Positions 40,769 to 48,973 of a stretch of 64,000 bases of DNA are shown here, piece after piece. The notes under the pieces are model-generated. The model did no database searches. It saw only the letters and a list, made by a program, of their open reading frames with translations, and was not told the origin of the DNA. Within the stretch, counting starts at the first letter, position 1; each line of letters begins with the position of its first letter. Origin of the DNA: Psychrobacter aquaticus CMS 56. Lineage in GTDB: Bacteria; Pseudomonadota; Gammaproteobacteria; Pseudomonadales; Moraxellaceae. The stretch covers positions 62,001 through 126,000 of the forward strand of contig NZ_AUSW01000034.1 of NCBI RefSeq assembly GCF_000471625.1. The letters run 5' to 3'. A program made the position numbers and the translations under genes.

Positions 40769-40835
40769 ACATACATTACGTATGTGAATTTAACACATAC
40801 GGTACGTATGTCAAGCTAATATACGTGTCGTATGT
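40769..40835. promoter_or_regulatory. three tandem 17-bp palindromic operators (TetR sites)
   Basis: Three similar palindromes: ACATACATTACGTATGT (40769-40785), ACATACGGTACGTATGT (40795-40811) and ATATACGTGTCGTATGT (40819-40835). Centres are 26 and 24 bases apart. They lie between the divergent Rid-family and TetR genes, in the position expected for autoregulated TetR operators controlling both directions. Motif reading only; binding is inferred. Confidence 0.7.
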
Positions 40836-40866
40836 AATTTTAATTTTTAATTTTGAAGACAACACT

Positions 40867-41448
40867 ATGTCAAAACGTGCATTAAAAATGGCTGAAACCA
40901 AACGAAGCATAATCGCTGCCGCCAGAAAATCATTTGCTGAATACGGTTATTCAGATACATCAATGGATAAGCTAACTGCGGATGTAAATCTGACCAGAGG
41001 TGCGCTTTACCACAATTTTGGCGACAAAAAAGGGTTGTTTGCTGCCGTCGTTGAAGAAATAGACTTGGAGATGGTAGAAAAAGCCAAAACCAAAACAGAA
41101 GGATGCGATAACCTTTGGCAAGGATTGATGATTGAGGGACAGACTTATATCGAAAGCGCGCTTGATCCAGAAATTCAGAGAATTATCTTGTTGGATGGCC
41201 CTGCTGTTTTAGGAGATCCCTCTCTTTGGCCCAGTCAAAATCGCTGCTTATTGTCTACCAAGCAGATTGTGACTCAGTTAATCGCAGAAGGAACGATGAA
41301 GGAAGTAGATCCAGAAGCCGCGTCCATGCTTATAAATGGTGCCGCTATGAACGCCTCACTTTGGATTGCCTCCAATCCTAATCCACAAAAAGCATTACCA
41401 AATGCTTTGGCCGCCTTTAATGTCATTCTATCGGGACTTAAATCTTGA
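40867..41448 (+). CDS. TetR-family transcriptional repressor
   Basis: 193-residue regulator. The N-terminal helix-turn-helix is typical: TKRSIIAAARKSFAEYGYSDTSMDKLTADVNLTRGALYHNFGDKKGLF (about residues 10-57). The C-terminal ligand domain (GLMIEGQTYIESALDPEIQRI, DGPAVLGDPSLWP) resembles the group that responds to hydrophobic ligands. The ATG at 40867 is preferred to a GTG at 40825, which lies inside an operator-like palindrome. It probably represses itself and the divergent Rid / saccharopine-dehydrogenase-like pair. Confidence 0.92.
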   Translation: MSKRALKMAETKRSIIAAARKSFAEYGYSDTSMDKLTADVNLTRGALYHNFGDKKGLFAAVVEEIDLEMVEKAKTKTEGCDNLWQGLMIEGQTYIESALDPEIQRIILLDGPAVLGDPSLWPSQNRCLLSTKQIVTQLIAEGTMKEVDPEAASMLINGAAMNASLWIASNPNPQKALPNALAAFNVILSGLKS

Positions 41449-41580
41449 TTTTAAGGTTTTGCGTCACTCGATTTGTATGCAGCACACTTGCCTCTGAGGC
41501 AAATTTATCTCAGCAAGGCGCTATTTAACCTGTCGCTCTTTTATTCTGGATTGGCTATATCTGATCGCTAGGAAACTGAC

Positions 41581-42507
41581 ATGATTGTTCGGCAACAACC
41601 CCACCCTTTCAAAATATTTTTCGCTTTTCGCGGTTCAATCATTCCAAAAATCTATCCGCAAATTTTACTGGTTACCATCCTCAGTACTGTCATCACAATT
41701 ATTCAGCATTGGGTTCCCGACTCCTTCCCTTATTATGGTACGGCAACTTTTACTTTACTAGGGATCGCCTTATCGTTGTTTTTAGGGTTTCGTAACAACG
41801 CGAGCTATCAGCGTTGGTGGGAGGCTCGAGGACTCTGGGGGCAATTGGTATATGACTCCCGCGGCCTAACACGCCAATTACTCTCCTTTATAGATGAAGA
41901 AGACGAAACTGGACATACCGCTCAGAAAAGCATGGTGCACCTGACCATCGCATTTGCTCATGCTGTACGCCATCGTCTGCGTGGTACTGAGCCTTGGCAG
42001 GATATCGAACGCTTCGTAAACCCTATTCATCATGCCAGCATGCGCCAAGCGCACAATTTGCCTGATTACCTGATGCGTTTGCTCGGTAAACAGCTTGGAG
42101 ACATTCGATGTCAGCAACTGACGTCAGAGCACATGGTACAAAACATGGACGAACGTCTGACCTCTATGACCATTGTCTTGGCGGCCTGCGAGCGCATTCA
42201 TAATACACCACTGCCATTTGCCTATATGCTATTGGTGCATCGCACGACCTATCTGTATTGTATTATGTTACCTTTTGGCTTGGTGGCTTCACTAGGCTGG
42301 GCAACGCCGTTAATCTGCGCGGTGATTGCCTATACCTTTTTTGGTCTTGATGCGCTTAGTGAGGAGCTTGAAGAGCCTTTCGGTTTGGCAGCCAATCAAC
42401 TGCCCCTTACGGCATTGTCGCGTACTATCGAGATCAACTTGTTAGAGGCACTGGGAGACACAGACATTCCGTCTGATATCGCACCGATAAAGGGCTACTT
42501 ACCGTAA
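41581..42507 (+). CDS. bestrophin-like chloride channel family protein (UPF0187, YneE-like)
   Basis: Membrane protein of 308 residues with four hydrophobic segments, two near the N-terminus and two around residues 205-250. Bestrophin-family marks are SLFLGFRNNASYQRWWEARGLWGQLVYDSRGLTRQ (about 61-95) and, near the C-terminus, the acidic motif LDALSEELEEPFG followed by NQLPLTALSRTIE. Bacterial homologues form pentameric ion channels. It stands between the TetR cassette and ybeD and has no visible operon partner. Confidence 0.9.
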   Translation: MIVRQQPHPFKIFFAFRGSIIPKIYPQILLVTILSTVITIIQHWVPDSFPYYGTATFTLLGIALSLFLGFRNNASYQRWWEARGLWGQLVYDSRGLTRQLLSFIDEEDETGHTAQKSMVHLTIAFAHAVRHRLRGTEPWQDIERFVNPIHHASMRQAHNLPDYLMRLLGKQLGDIRCQQLTSEHMVQNMDERLTSMTIVLAACERIHNTPLPFAYMLLVHRTTYLYCIMLPFGLVASLGWATPLICAVIAYTFFGLDALSEELEEPFGLAANQLPLTALSRTIEINLLEALGDTDIPSDIAPIKGYLP

Positions 42508-42757
42508 TGGTGTGACTTAACCTCTTTAGCTCTATTAAAAATCTACAGTCGTCACAGCACTTGAATAATCCCTCATATACCACTATAAATAGGAAATAAA
42601 ACGACTACCCTTGATAAAGACAACAATCTGGGCGCTGAGTTCTTAAAAACTGAGCATGTCTAAGCGTTTTGGCTTTATCGAAAACAATGTTAAATTGAAA
42701 GCCATATTAAGAGCGATAGTTTACTAGCTAATATTTTTTAAAAAGTGAGACCACATT

Positions 42758-43138
42758 ATGAGCGATGATCCAAAAGACACCAGCAACCCAGCACAAGCGA
42801 GTAAAAAATCGGTTAACGTGACCGAATTGGCAACCAATAAAAGCGCTTTAAAGGGCAAAAAGACAGACATTCAGAACCCTGAGCTTTGGGACTTTCCAAT
42901 GAACTATCCTTTGAGCATCATTGGTCACGAAGGCGAGTATGAAAGCTTGCTCAATGAAGTAAAGCTTATCTTGGGCAGTCAGTTTCCAGAGTTTGATTTG
43001 GCCTCTATCGAAGTCAAACCGTCTAAAACGGGTCGCTTTCACTCAGCACGAGTCAATTTATATTTAACAGACGCTGAGCAAGTTAATGCACTTTATGCGT
43101 CACTTGATAATGCCAAAACTGTACGCATGGTTTTATAA
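42758..43138 (+). CDS. ybeD: DUF493 family protein YbeD
   Basis: 126 residues; the last 85 match the small UPF0250/YbeD fold (DFPMNYPLSIIGHEGEYE, then GRFHSARVNLYLTDAEQVNALYASL). Family members are thought to be ACT-like regulatory proteins with unclear function; in enterobacteria ybeD lies with lipB. Here a polar N-terminal extension of about 40 residues rich in Lys/Ser/Asn is present, and lipB is not adjacent. AAAAAGTGAGACC precedes the ATG at 42758. A terminator follows. Confidence 0.9.
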   Translation: MSDDPKDTSNPAQASKKSVNVTELATNKSALKGKKTDIQNPELWDFPMNYPLSIIGHEGEYESLLNEVKLILGSQFPEFDLASIEVKPSKTGRFHSARVNLYLTDAEQVNALYASLDNAKTVRMVL

Positions 43139-43165
43139 GTTAAAAAATGGCTTCCTACATTATCC

Positions 43166-43197
43166 AAATCGTCACTCATATGGGTGGCGATTTTTTG
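43166..43197 (+). terminator. Rho-independent terminator of ybeD
   Basis: Stem AAATCGTCAC / GTGGCGATTT (one G-T pair), 8-base loop, run of six T. Confidence 0.8.
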
Positions 43198-43417
43198 TGG
43201 TTTGCTGTACAATCTGCGCCCTTATTATTATCCTCATGACGGCCTCTATCGGTCGATGATTTACCAAAGAATAAAAAGCAAACGACCATCCAATTTTTAC
43301 AAAAAATTTATTATTTTGGTCAATCGCGTCTAACCCTTACCCCATCGTCCTTTGCCAAATTTTGGACAGCCAGCAACATAGTTTCTTCCTAAAATCAATA
43401 TAGTATTTTCAAAATTT

Positions 43418-43465
43418 TCCCGCTATATTGTGCCTACCTACTAACAAACACGCTATATGTAGTAC
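43418..43465 (+). promoter_or_regulatory. pair of NrdR-box-like sites upstream of nrdA
   Basis: Known NrdR consensus is roughly acaCwATATATwGtgt. Box 2 (43450-43465) has the core CTATATGTAG, 9 of 10 matches. Box 1 (43418-43433) has CGCTATATTG, 8 of 10. Their centres are 32 bases apart, close to the usual spacing of paired NrdR boxes of about three helical turns. NrdR is the general repressor of ribonucleotide reductase genes. Reading by eye only. Confidence 0.6.
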
Positions 43466-43612
43466 TCAGTGATTTGAACCATCACTATGAGTAGCGGTAG
43501 CTTTTTGCCTAAAAAATCATCTACCGTGACCGAATGTTATAGCGTTATAAAGAATGCTTGCCGAGTATGACCCGTGCAGCATCATTATAAGTAATCCACT
43601 TAAGAGGGCAAC

Positions 43613-45889
43613 ATGACACATATTGATAAAATCCAAGTAACCAAACGTGATGGACGTTTAGAGCCTATTGATTTAGATAAAATTCATAAGGTCATAGCGT
43701 GGGCAGCTCACGGTTTGGATAACGTGTCTGTGTCGCAAGTTGAGCTAAAATCGCACATTCAGTTTTATGAAGGCATTAAGACGCGCGATATCCATGAGAC
43801 GATTATTAAGTCAGCAGCTGACCTTATTTCTGAAACGACGCCTGATTATCAGTATCTAGCGGCACGTTTGGCGATCTTCCATCTGCGTAAAATTGCTTAC
43901 AATAGATTCACGCCACCGCACCTTTATGATCATGTCAAAAAACTGACCGACGCTGGCAAATATGATGAGCATATCTTGGCCGATTATAGCCGTGCCGAAT
44001 TTGACGAGCTAGAAGCATACCTTGACCACTGGCGCGATATGAATTTGGCGTATGCTGCCGTTGAGCAAATGGCGGGTAAATACCTCGTTCAAGATCGTGT
44101 GAGCAAGACTGTCTATGAAAGCCCGCAGTTCTTGTACATGCTGGTCGGTATGTGCTTGTTTAGCCAGTATGACAAGTCAGATCGCCTAGACTATGTCAAA
44201 CGCTTCTATGATGCGACGTCTCAGTTCAAAATCTCACTACCAACGCCCATCATGTCAGGTGTACGTACACCATCACGCCAGTTTAGCTCGTGTGTATTGA
44301 TCGAATGTGGTGATAGCCTAGACTCAATCAACGCGACCACCAGTGCCATCGTACGCTATGTGTCACAGCGTGCTGGTATCGGCATCAACGCTGGTCGTAT
44401 CCGCGCCCTTGGTAGCCCTATCCGTGGCGGTGAAGCACAGCATACAGGTTGTATCCCATTCTACAAACTGTTCCAAACCGCGGTGAAATGCTGCTCACAA
44501 GGCGGCGTCCGTGGCGGTGCTGCGACATTGTTCTATCCACTATGGCATCTAGAAGTTGAGTCATTACTGGTACTCAAAAACAATCGCGGCGTCGAAGACA
44601 ACCGTGTCCGTCATATGGATTACGGCGTCCAGTTAAACAAAACGATGTACACTCGCCTCATCAAAGGTCAAGACATCTCGCTATTCTCACCAGGTGACAC
44701 CCCTGGCTTGTATGATGCGTTCTTTGAAGATCAAGACAAGTTCGAAGAGTTATACACCAAGTATGAGAATGACCCTGCTATTCGTAGCCGCCAAATTCCA
44801 GCCGCAGACTTGTTTAGTCTGATGATGCAAGAGCGCGCCAGTACGGGTCGTATCTATATCCAAAATGTCGATCATTGCAACACGCATAGCCCATTTGACC
44901 CGACGGTTGCGCCAATTCGCCAGTCAAACCTATGTATGGAAATTGCTCTACCGACCAAACCGATGGATAACATCAATGACGAAGAAGGCGAAATCGCCCT
45001 GTGTACGCTGTCAGCGGTCAACTTGGGTAAAGTCGAAAACGTTAGCGACATTGAAGAGCCAGCCGAGCTAATCGTGCGTGCGCTTGATGCCCTGCTCGAC
45101 TATCAAGACTATCCAGTCAAAGCCGCTCAAAACGGCAGTATGCGTCGTCGTACGCTTGGTGTGGGCGTGATTAACTATGCGTATTACCTTGCCAAAAATG
45201 GCGTACGCTATTCAGACGACAGCGCGCTTGGTCTAACGCATCAAACGTTTGAAGCATTGCAATTCTATCTCTTGAAAGCGTCAAACAAATTGGCAAAAGA
45301 GCAAGGTGCGTGCCCTGCCTTTAATGAGACCACGTATTCGCAAGGTATCTTGCCGATTGATACGTACAAAGCCGACTTGGATAAAATCTGCCAAGAGCCG
45401 CTACACCTCGATTGGGAAACGCTACGTGGCGAGATCACGGAGCACGGTCTACGCAACTCGACCCTAACCGCCTTGATGCCGTCTGAGACCTCTAGTCAGA
45501 TTGCCAACGCGACCAATGGTATCGAGCCACCACGTGGTCTGGTCTCTATCAAAGCGTCAAAAGATGGCATCCTAAAGCAAGTCGTGCCTGAGATTGACAA
45601 ACTAAAAGATCAGTATGAGCTACTATGGCAAATGCCAAACAATGACGGTTACCTAAAGCTGGTCGCTGTCATGCAAAAGTTCGTCGATCAAAGTATCTCT
45701 GCCAATACCAACTACGATCCGGTTCGTTATGAAGGCGGCCGTGTCCCGATGAAGATATTGCTAAAAGACTTGCTAAACGCTTATAAAATGGGTGTGAAGA
45801 CGTTGTACTACCATAATACTCGTGATGGTGCGAACGATGCCCAAGCAGATATGGAAGATGATTGTGCTGGCGGGGCTTGTAAGATTTAA
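43613..45889 (+). CDS. nrdA: class Ia ribonucleotide reductase alpha subunit NrdA
   Basis: Reduces ribonucleoside diphosphates to deoxy forms with NrdB. 758 residues (E. coli 761). The N-terminal ATP-cone that senses ATP/dATP is present (TKRDGRLEPIDLDKIHKVI). Active-site Cys and helper residues are in FSSCVLIECGDS, NLCMEIALPTKP and CTLSAVNLG, and the C-terminal shuttle Cys pair is in DDCAGGACKI. AAGAGGGCAAC precedes the ATG. Two NrdR-box-like sites lie upstream. Unusually, nrdB is not next: about 3.1 kb of accessory DNA intervenes. Confidence 0.98.
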   Translation: MTHIDKIQVTKRDGRLEPIDLDKIHKVIAWAAHGLDNVSVSQVELKSHIQFYEGIKTRDIHETIIKSAADLISETTPDYQYLAARLAIFHLRKIAYNRFTPPHLYDHVKKLTDAGKYDEHILADYSRAEFDELEAYLDHWRDMNLAYAAVEQMAGKYLVQDRVSKTVYESPQFLYMLVGMCLFSQYDKSDRLDYVKRFYDATSQFKISLPTPIMSGVRTPSRQFSSCVLIECGDSLDSINATTSAIVRYVSQRAGIGINAGRIRALGSPIRGGEAQHTGCIPFYKLFQTAVKCCSQGGVRGGAATLFYPLWHLEVESLLVLKNNRGVEDNRVRHMDYGVQLNKTMYTRLIKGQDISLFSPGDTPGLYDAFFEDQDKFEELYTKYENDPAIRSRQIPAADLFSLMMQERASTGRIYIQNVDHCNTHSPFDPTVAPIRQSNLCMEIALPTKPMDNINDEEGEIALCTLSAVNLGKVENVSDIEEPAELIVRALDALLDYQDYPVKAAQNGSMRRRTLGVGVINYAYYLAKNGVRYSDDSALGLTHQTFEALQFYLLKASNKLAKEQGACPAFNETTYSQGILPIDTYKADLDKICQEPLHLDWETLRGEITEHGLRNSTLTALMPSETSSQIANATNGIEPPRGLVSIKASKDGILKQVVPEIDKLKDQYELLWQMPNNDGYLKLVAVMQKFVDQSISANTNYDPVRYEGGRVPMKILLKDLLNAYKMGVKTLYYHNTRDGANDAQADMEDDCAGGACKI

Positions 45890-46016
45890 GCTATTGATAG
45901 GCGGCGGGTTTGGCTCTTGGGTTAAGTCCGCTGTTTAGTGCTATGAAACTTTCTAGGGAATGGACGTAGTGGAGTTACGCTACATGAACTATTACTTATA
46001 ATTGGTAATAATTATT

Positions 46017-47657
46017 ATGGAAAATATAACAATAAGACCTAATATGAAAATAGGTCAACTAGATGCTGAAAATGATACTAAATTCTTATCAGAATGTTAT
46101 GTTGATAACAATATTATTGAAATATTAGTAGATACAAGCTCTAGCGAAGCACTAATTTTAGGAAGACCTGGAGCAGGTAAAACAGCATCATTAATAACCG
46201 TAAATAACTCGATAGATAAAGAACACTCAAAACTACTTGATCTAGAAGGTGTGTTTTTAAGATATATTGACAATTCAAATATAATAAAATTTTTGACAGA
46301 AAACGATGTAAATTTGGATCTGTTTTATAAATATCTTTGGCGTCATATTCTGACTGTTGAGTTTCTCAAACTAAAATACCCCCATATAGAAGATAAAAAT
46401 AAATTTTTTCAATTTATAAATGACTTAAAAGATTTAATACGCAGACCTGAAGAAAAGACCGCATTAAATTATTTAGAAACTTGGTCTGACAAGTATTGGG
46501 TAGAGACTGTAGAAAACATTGAAGAAATAGTTAAAAGTTTTTCTAGTGATATAAGCGGAGAGTTCGAAGCAGGATTTCTCGAAAATAAGTTATCTTTAGC
46601 AGCAGGACAAAATTTATCTGAAGAACAAAAAATTCAGGTAAAACATAGAGCTCAAAAAATAGTCAATAATCTACAAATATCTCACCTATCTAAAGTTATC
46701 GACTTAATGGACAAACATGTTTTTAACGATAGTAAGAAACCATATTATTTATTGATAGATAGGCTCGATGAAAACTGGGTCTCAATAGAGGTGAAGTACA
46801 GCTTAATTAAAGGTTTGATTGAAGAGATAAGGCAATTTAGAAATATAAAAAATGTAAAAATCTTAGTATCTTTGAGAGTGGATTTATATCAATTAACACT
46901 GGAAAAGACAAGATCTAGTGGATTCCAAGAAGATAAGCTACAGTCAATTATATATAATTTAAAATGGACAGATAAATTATTAAAAGAAGTAGTTAACAAA
47001 CGTATTTCTTTTCTATTTATGCATCAATATACAAATGTAGATATTAAATTTGAACATTTATTCCCTTCAACTAATAGTAGAAACGGTGATGCATGGCAAT
47101 ATCTTCTTAAAAGAACTTTTTGGAGACCTAGAGACATACTACACTTTGTAAACTACTGTTTGAGTGAGTCAGTTGAAAAAAATTTGGTCGAATGGAGTGC
47201 TATTTATCGTGCTGAGAAAGAGTACTCTAAAGATAGACTAAAGGGGTTGTATGAAGAGTGGTATGACATTTATCCATCATTACAGTATATGACACATATA
47301 TTATCAAATTCTGAAGAAGTAATAAGCATAACTAGCTTTCAACGAAATTTATCAGAAGATAATATTCTAAATCTTTATCAAATATTTAAAAAAAATAAAG
47401 TTAATGATGAAGTCACGAGTGTCATTTATAATTTTATAGATGAAGATATATATCAAAAAGATGATGTTACTTTCGAAATATTAAGCTGTTTTTATCGAAC
47501 AGGTATAATTGGCATTTCAGACAATTTGCCTGACAGCTTTGATTGGTCTTTTCGCCACTCCTCTCACAAATCCAGTTTTGAATGTAGTCAATCTAAATGG
47601 ATAAAAATTCACAAAATGTTTCACCAAGCACTACATATTATACAACCAGCGCATTAG
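46017..47657 (+). CDS. orphan P-loop ATPase (Sll1717-like), AT-rich, between nrdA and nrdB
   Basis: Not a housekeeping gene. From the ATG at 46017 the product has 546 residues; a TTG five codons upstream is in frame. Neither start has a strong ribosome binding site. Walker A is GRPGAGKT (about residues 49-56), preceded by GQLDAENDTKFLSECYVDN; Walker B is YYLLIDRLDE (about 243-252). A later FRNIKNVKILVSLRVD strand and a RPRDILHFVNY arginine segment resemble sensor parts of STAND/KAP-like ATPases. From memory the layout fits the poorly known Sll1717-type P-loop ATPases. The C-terminal 150 residues are alpha-rich without recognised motif. Codon use is much more AT-rich than in nrdA and nrdB (many AAA, ATA, TTA codons), suggesting horizontal acquisition. 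Function unknown; a phage-defence or stress role is inference from context. Confidence 0.8.
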   Translation: MENITIRPNMKIGQLDAENDTKFLSECYVDNNIIEILVDTSSSEALILGRPGAGKTASLITVNNSIDKEHSKLLDLEGVFLRYIDNSNIIKFLTENDVNLDLFYKYLWRHILTVEFLKLKYPHIEDKNKFFQFINDLKDLIRRPEEKTALNYLETWSDKYWVETVENIEEIVKSFSSDISGEFEAGFLENKLSLAAGQNLSEEQKIQVKHRAQKIVNNLQISHLSKVIDLMDKHVFNDSKKPYYLLIDRLDENWVSIEVKYSLIKGLIEEIRQFRNIKNVKILVSLRVDLYQLTLEKTRSSGFQEDKLQSIIYNLKWTDKLLKEVVNKRISFLFMHQYTNVDIKFEHLFPSTNSRNGDAWQYLLKRTFWRPRDILHFVNYCLSESVEKNLVEWSAIYRAEKEYSKDRLKGLYEEWYDIYPSLQYMTHILSNSEEVISITSFQRNLSEDNILNLYQIFKKNKVNDEVTSVIYNFIDEDIYQKDDVTFEILSCFYRTGIIGISDNLPDSFDWSFRHSSHKSSFECSQSKWIKIHKMFHQALHIIQPAH

Positions 47658-47658
47658 T

Positions 47659-47725
47659 TGTAGGGTGCGCCCAGCGCACCGATGATATAGAAATTATGTT
47701 TAAAGGTGCGCAAGGCACACCCTAC
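47659..47725. repeat. GTAGGGTGCG-type inverted repeat (REP-like element)
   Basis: Outer arms TGTAGGGTGCGC and GCACACCCTACA are complementary at 11 of 12 positions, with inner CGCACC / GGTGCG arms. The GTAGGGTGCG motif recurs as a dispersed palindrome in many bacterial genomes (established knowledge). It lies directly after the ATPase gene and marks the boundary of the toxin-antitoxin segment. Confidence 0.75.
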
Positions 47726-47770
47726 AAATTACACGCAAAAAGATTAACAAATAAGACCTAATTTTCGTGC

Positions 47771-47803
47771 TAAAATTATCCCTATATTTAGAGCATAATT
47801 TTA
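47771..47803. promoter_or_regulatory. operator-like palindrome of the toxin-antitoxin operon
   Basis: TAAAATTAT (47771-47779) is the exact reverse complement of ATAATTTTA (47795-47803), separated by 15 bases and ending 15 bases before the antitoxin start codon. This is the position where antitoxin-toxin complexes usually repress their own promoter. Binding is inferred. Confidence 0.55.
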
Positions 47804-47817
47804 ACGGAGAATGAATC

Positions 47818-48069
47818 ATGCAACCAATATTTGCGACACAAACAGCCAGTATTTCAGAGCTAAAAAACAATCCTTCGGCATTGATAAAACAGTCAGATGG
47901 TGAATCGATTGCTATTTTAAACCACAACAAACCCGTGGCGTACTTAGTCTCAACCGACGTTTTTGAGCGCATGATGGAAGCGATGGACGATATGGCATTA
48001 AGCCAAACTGTTAGCGCCCGGATGAATGATGGTCAGATACCTGTAAAGGTAACTTTAGATGACTTATAG
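47818..48069 (+). CDS. Phd/YefM-like (StbD-type) antitoxin
   Basis: 83-residue type II antitoxin. The N-terminal DNA-binding part (ATQTASISELKNNPSALIKQ, then SIAILNHNKPVAYLVS) is typical of the Phd/YefM and StbD groups. The C-terminal tail that wraps the toxin ends MNDGQIPVKVTLDDL. The ATG at 47818 follows ACGGAGAATGAATC. Its stop lies inside the toxin gene (11-base overlap), giving translational coupling. An operator-like palindrome precedes it. Confidence 0.9.
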   Translation: MQPIFATQTASISELKNNPSALIKQSDGESIAILNHNKPVAYLVSTDVFERMMEAMDDMALSQTVSARMNDGQIPVKVTLDDL

Positions 48070-48346
48070 TCTTGAGTTTCACCCGTTAGCGTTAAAAGAA
48101 TGGAAAAAGATAGCACCAAATATTCAGCAGCAGTTTAAGAAAAAATTACAGCAACGATTATCAAACCCTCATGTGCCTGCGTCAAAACTCTCAGGACACA
48201 CAGATACTTATAAAATTAAATTACGCACCATAGGTTATCGTCTGGTATATACCGTCAAAGATGACGTGGTGGTCGTTTATGTATTAGCAGTCGGCAAAAG
48301 AGAAAATAACAAAGTATATGACAGTCTAGCGACGCGTCAACCATAA
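48059..48346 (+). CDS. RelE/StbE-family mRNA interferase toxin
   Basis: 95-residue RelE-fold toxin that should cleave mRNA at the ribosome. Family marks: YSLEFHPLALKEWKKI at the start, PASKLSGHTDTYKIKL in the middle, and the C-terminal GYRLVYTVKDD and VYVLAVGKRENNKVY. The basic residues expected in the active site (Lys/Arg and the C-terminal Tyr) are present. It overlaps the antitoxin by 11 bases. The pair resembles plasmid stabilisation modules (StbDE) that are common on chromosomes. Confidence 0.92.
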   Translation: MTYSLEFHPLALKEWKKIAPNIQQQFKKKLQQRLSNPHVPASKLSGHTDTYKIKLRTIGYRLVYTVKDDVVVVYVLAVGKRENNKVYDSLATRQP

Positions 48347-48385
48347 TGAAAACACGTAAACAGCAATAAGAATAACGGAGGTCAT

Positions 48386-48742
48386 GTGCAATATACCGCA
48401 ATCATCAAAGACGGTGGTTTGTTTATCCCAAACGTATTTTCAGACATAAACGATGGTGGCTCGCATATCGTACAAGTCGAGGTTGATATTGCCGACGTGC
48501 GTCAGCAGTTAAGCGCAAGTGTAGAGTTAAAGACAGACGCGCCAAGAGCACCCAAAAAGCAGGTGAAGAAGCAGACCAAAAAAGAAGTACAAAAAACATT
48601 GGAAAACGCTGATGTGAGTACACTGCGCAAGAGCGCACTTGATGAATTAGAAGCATTAGATGATAGTGAGCTGAGCGAGATGTTCAAAGCCTATATGAAT
48701 GATGGACAAGAATCCTCACAGATATCACTAGAGAATCTATAA
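48386..48742 (+). CDS. small protein with antitoxin-like C-terminal tail
   Basis: 118-residue protein of unknown function, 39 bases after the toxin gene. It starts at GTG (48386) with GGAG five bases ahead; an out-of-frame ATG sits two bases upstream. The N-terminus MQYTAIIKDGGLFIPNVF predicts a small beta domain. A Lys/Ala/Pro-rich linker follows (about 52-70), then an acidic helical part. The last 15 residues MNDGQESSQISLENL parallel the antitoxin tail MNDGQIPVKVTLDDL. This suggests a second, orphan antitoxin or immunity-type protein able to engage a RelE toxin. It precedes copy 4 of the palindromic repeat. Confidence 0.65.
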   Translation: MQYTAIIKDGGLFIPNVFSDINDGGSHIVQVEVDIADVRQQLSASVELKTDAPRAPKKQVKKQTKKEVQKTLENADVSTLRKSALDELEALDDSELSEMFKAYMNDGQESSQISLENL

Positions 48743-48759
48743 TATCGTCAATACACTGT

Positions 48760-48888
48760 AAAATCGATACAGTGCTACTGGTATACATGTTTCTAGAATA
48801 AAAGTTTCGTAGCCTCTGTCACGCGCTTGCGAACAGCAAGCAAGAAATATTTATACCAGTAGCACGTCGTTATGCATGTATCGATTTT
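48760..48888. repeat. palindromic intergenic repeat, copy 4 (longest)
   Basis: Outer arms AAAATCGATAC (48760-48770) and GTATCGATTTT (48878-48888) are perfectly complementary. Inner arms CTACTGGTATA and TATACCAGTAG also match perfectly. The core ACAGCAAGCAAGAAATATTT matches copies 1 and 2. It lies between the accessory block and nrdB. Confidence 0.8.
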
Positions 48889-48973
48889 ATTTTGAAATAG
48901 CGATACACAGTATTTTTAAAGCAGCATTTTTAACATTCACATTAATAACCGTATCAATTATAAAGGCAGTCCC

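Larger units (their letters stand above)
43139..43612. other. intergenic region upstream of nrdA
   Basis: About 470 bases holding the ybeD terminator (43166-43196) and two NrdR-box-like sites (43418-43433 and 43450-43465) placed three helical turns apart, about 150 bases ahead of the nrdA start. No other gene. Confidence 0.6.

Noticed and set aside
45890-45950. GC-rich stretch after nrdA as a terminator
   Set aside because: Pairing is weak and no T-run follows.
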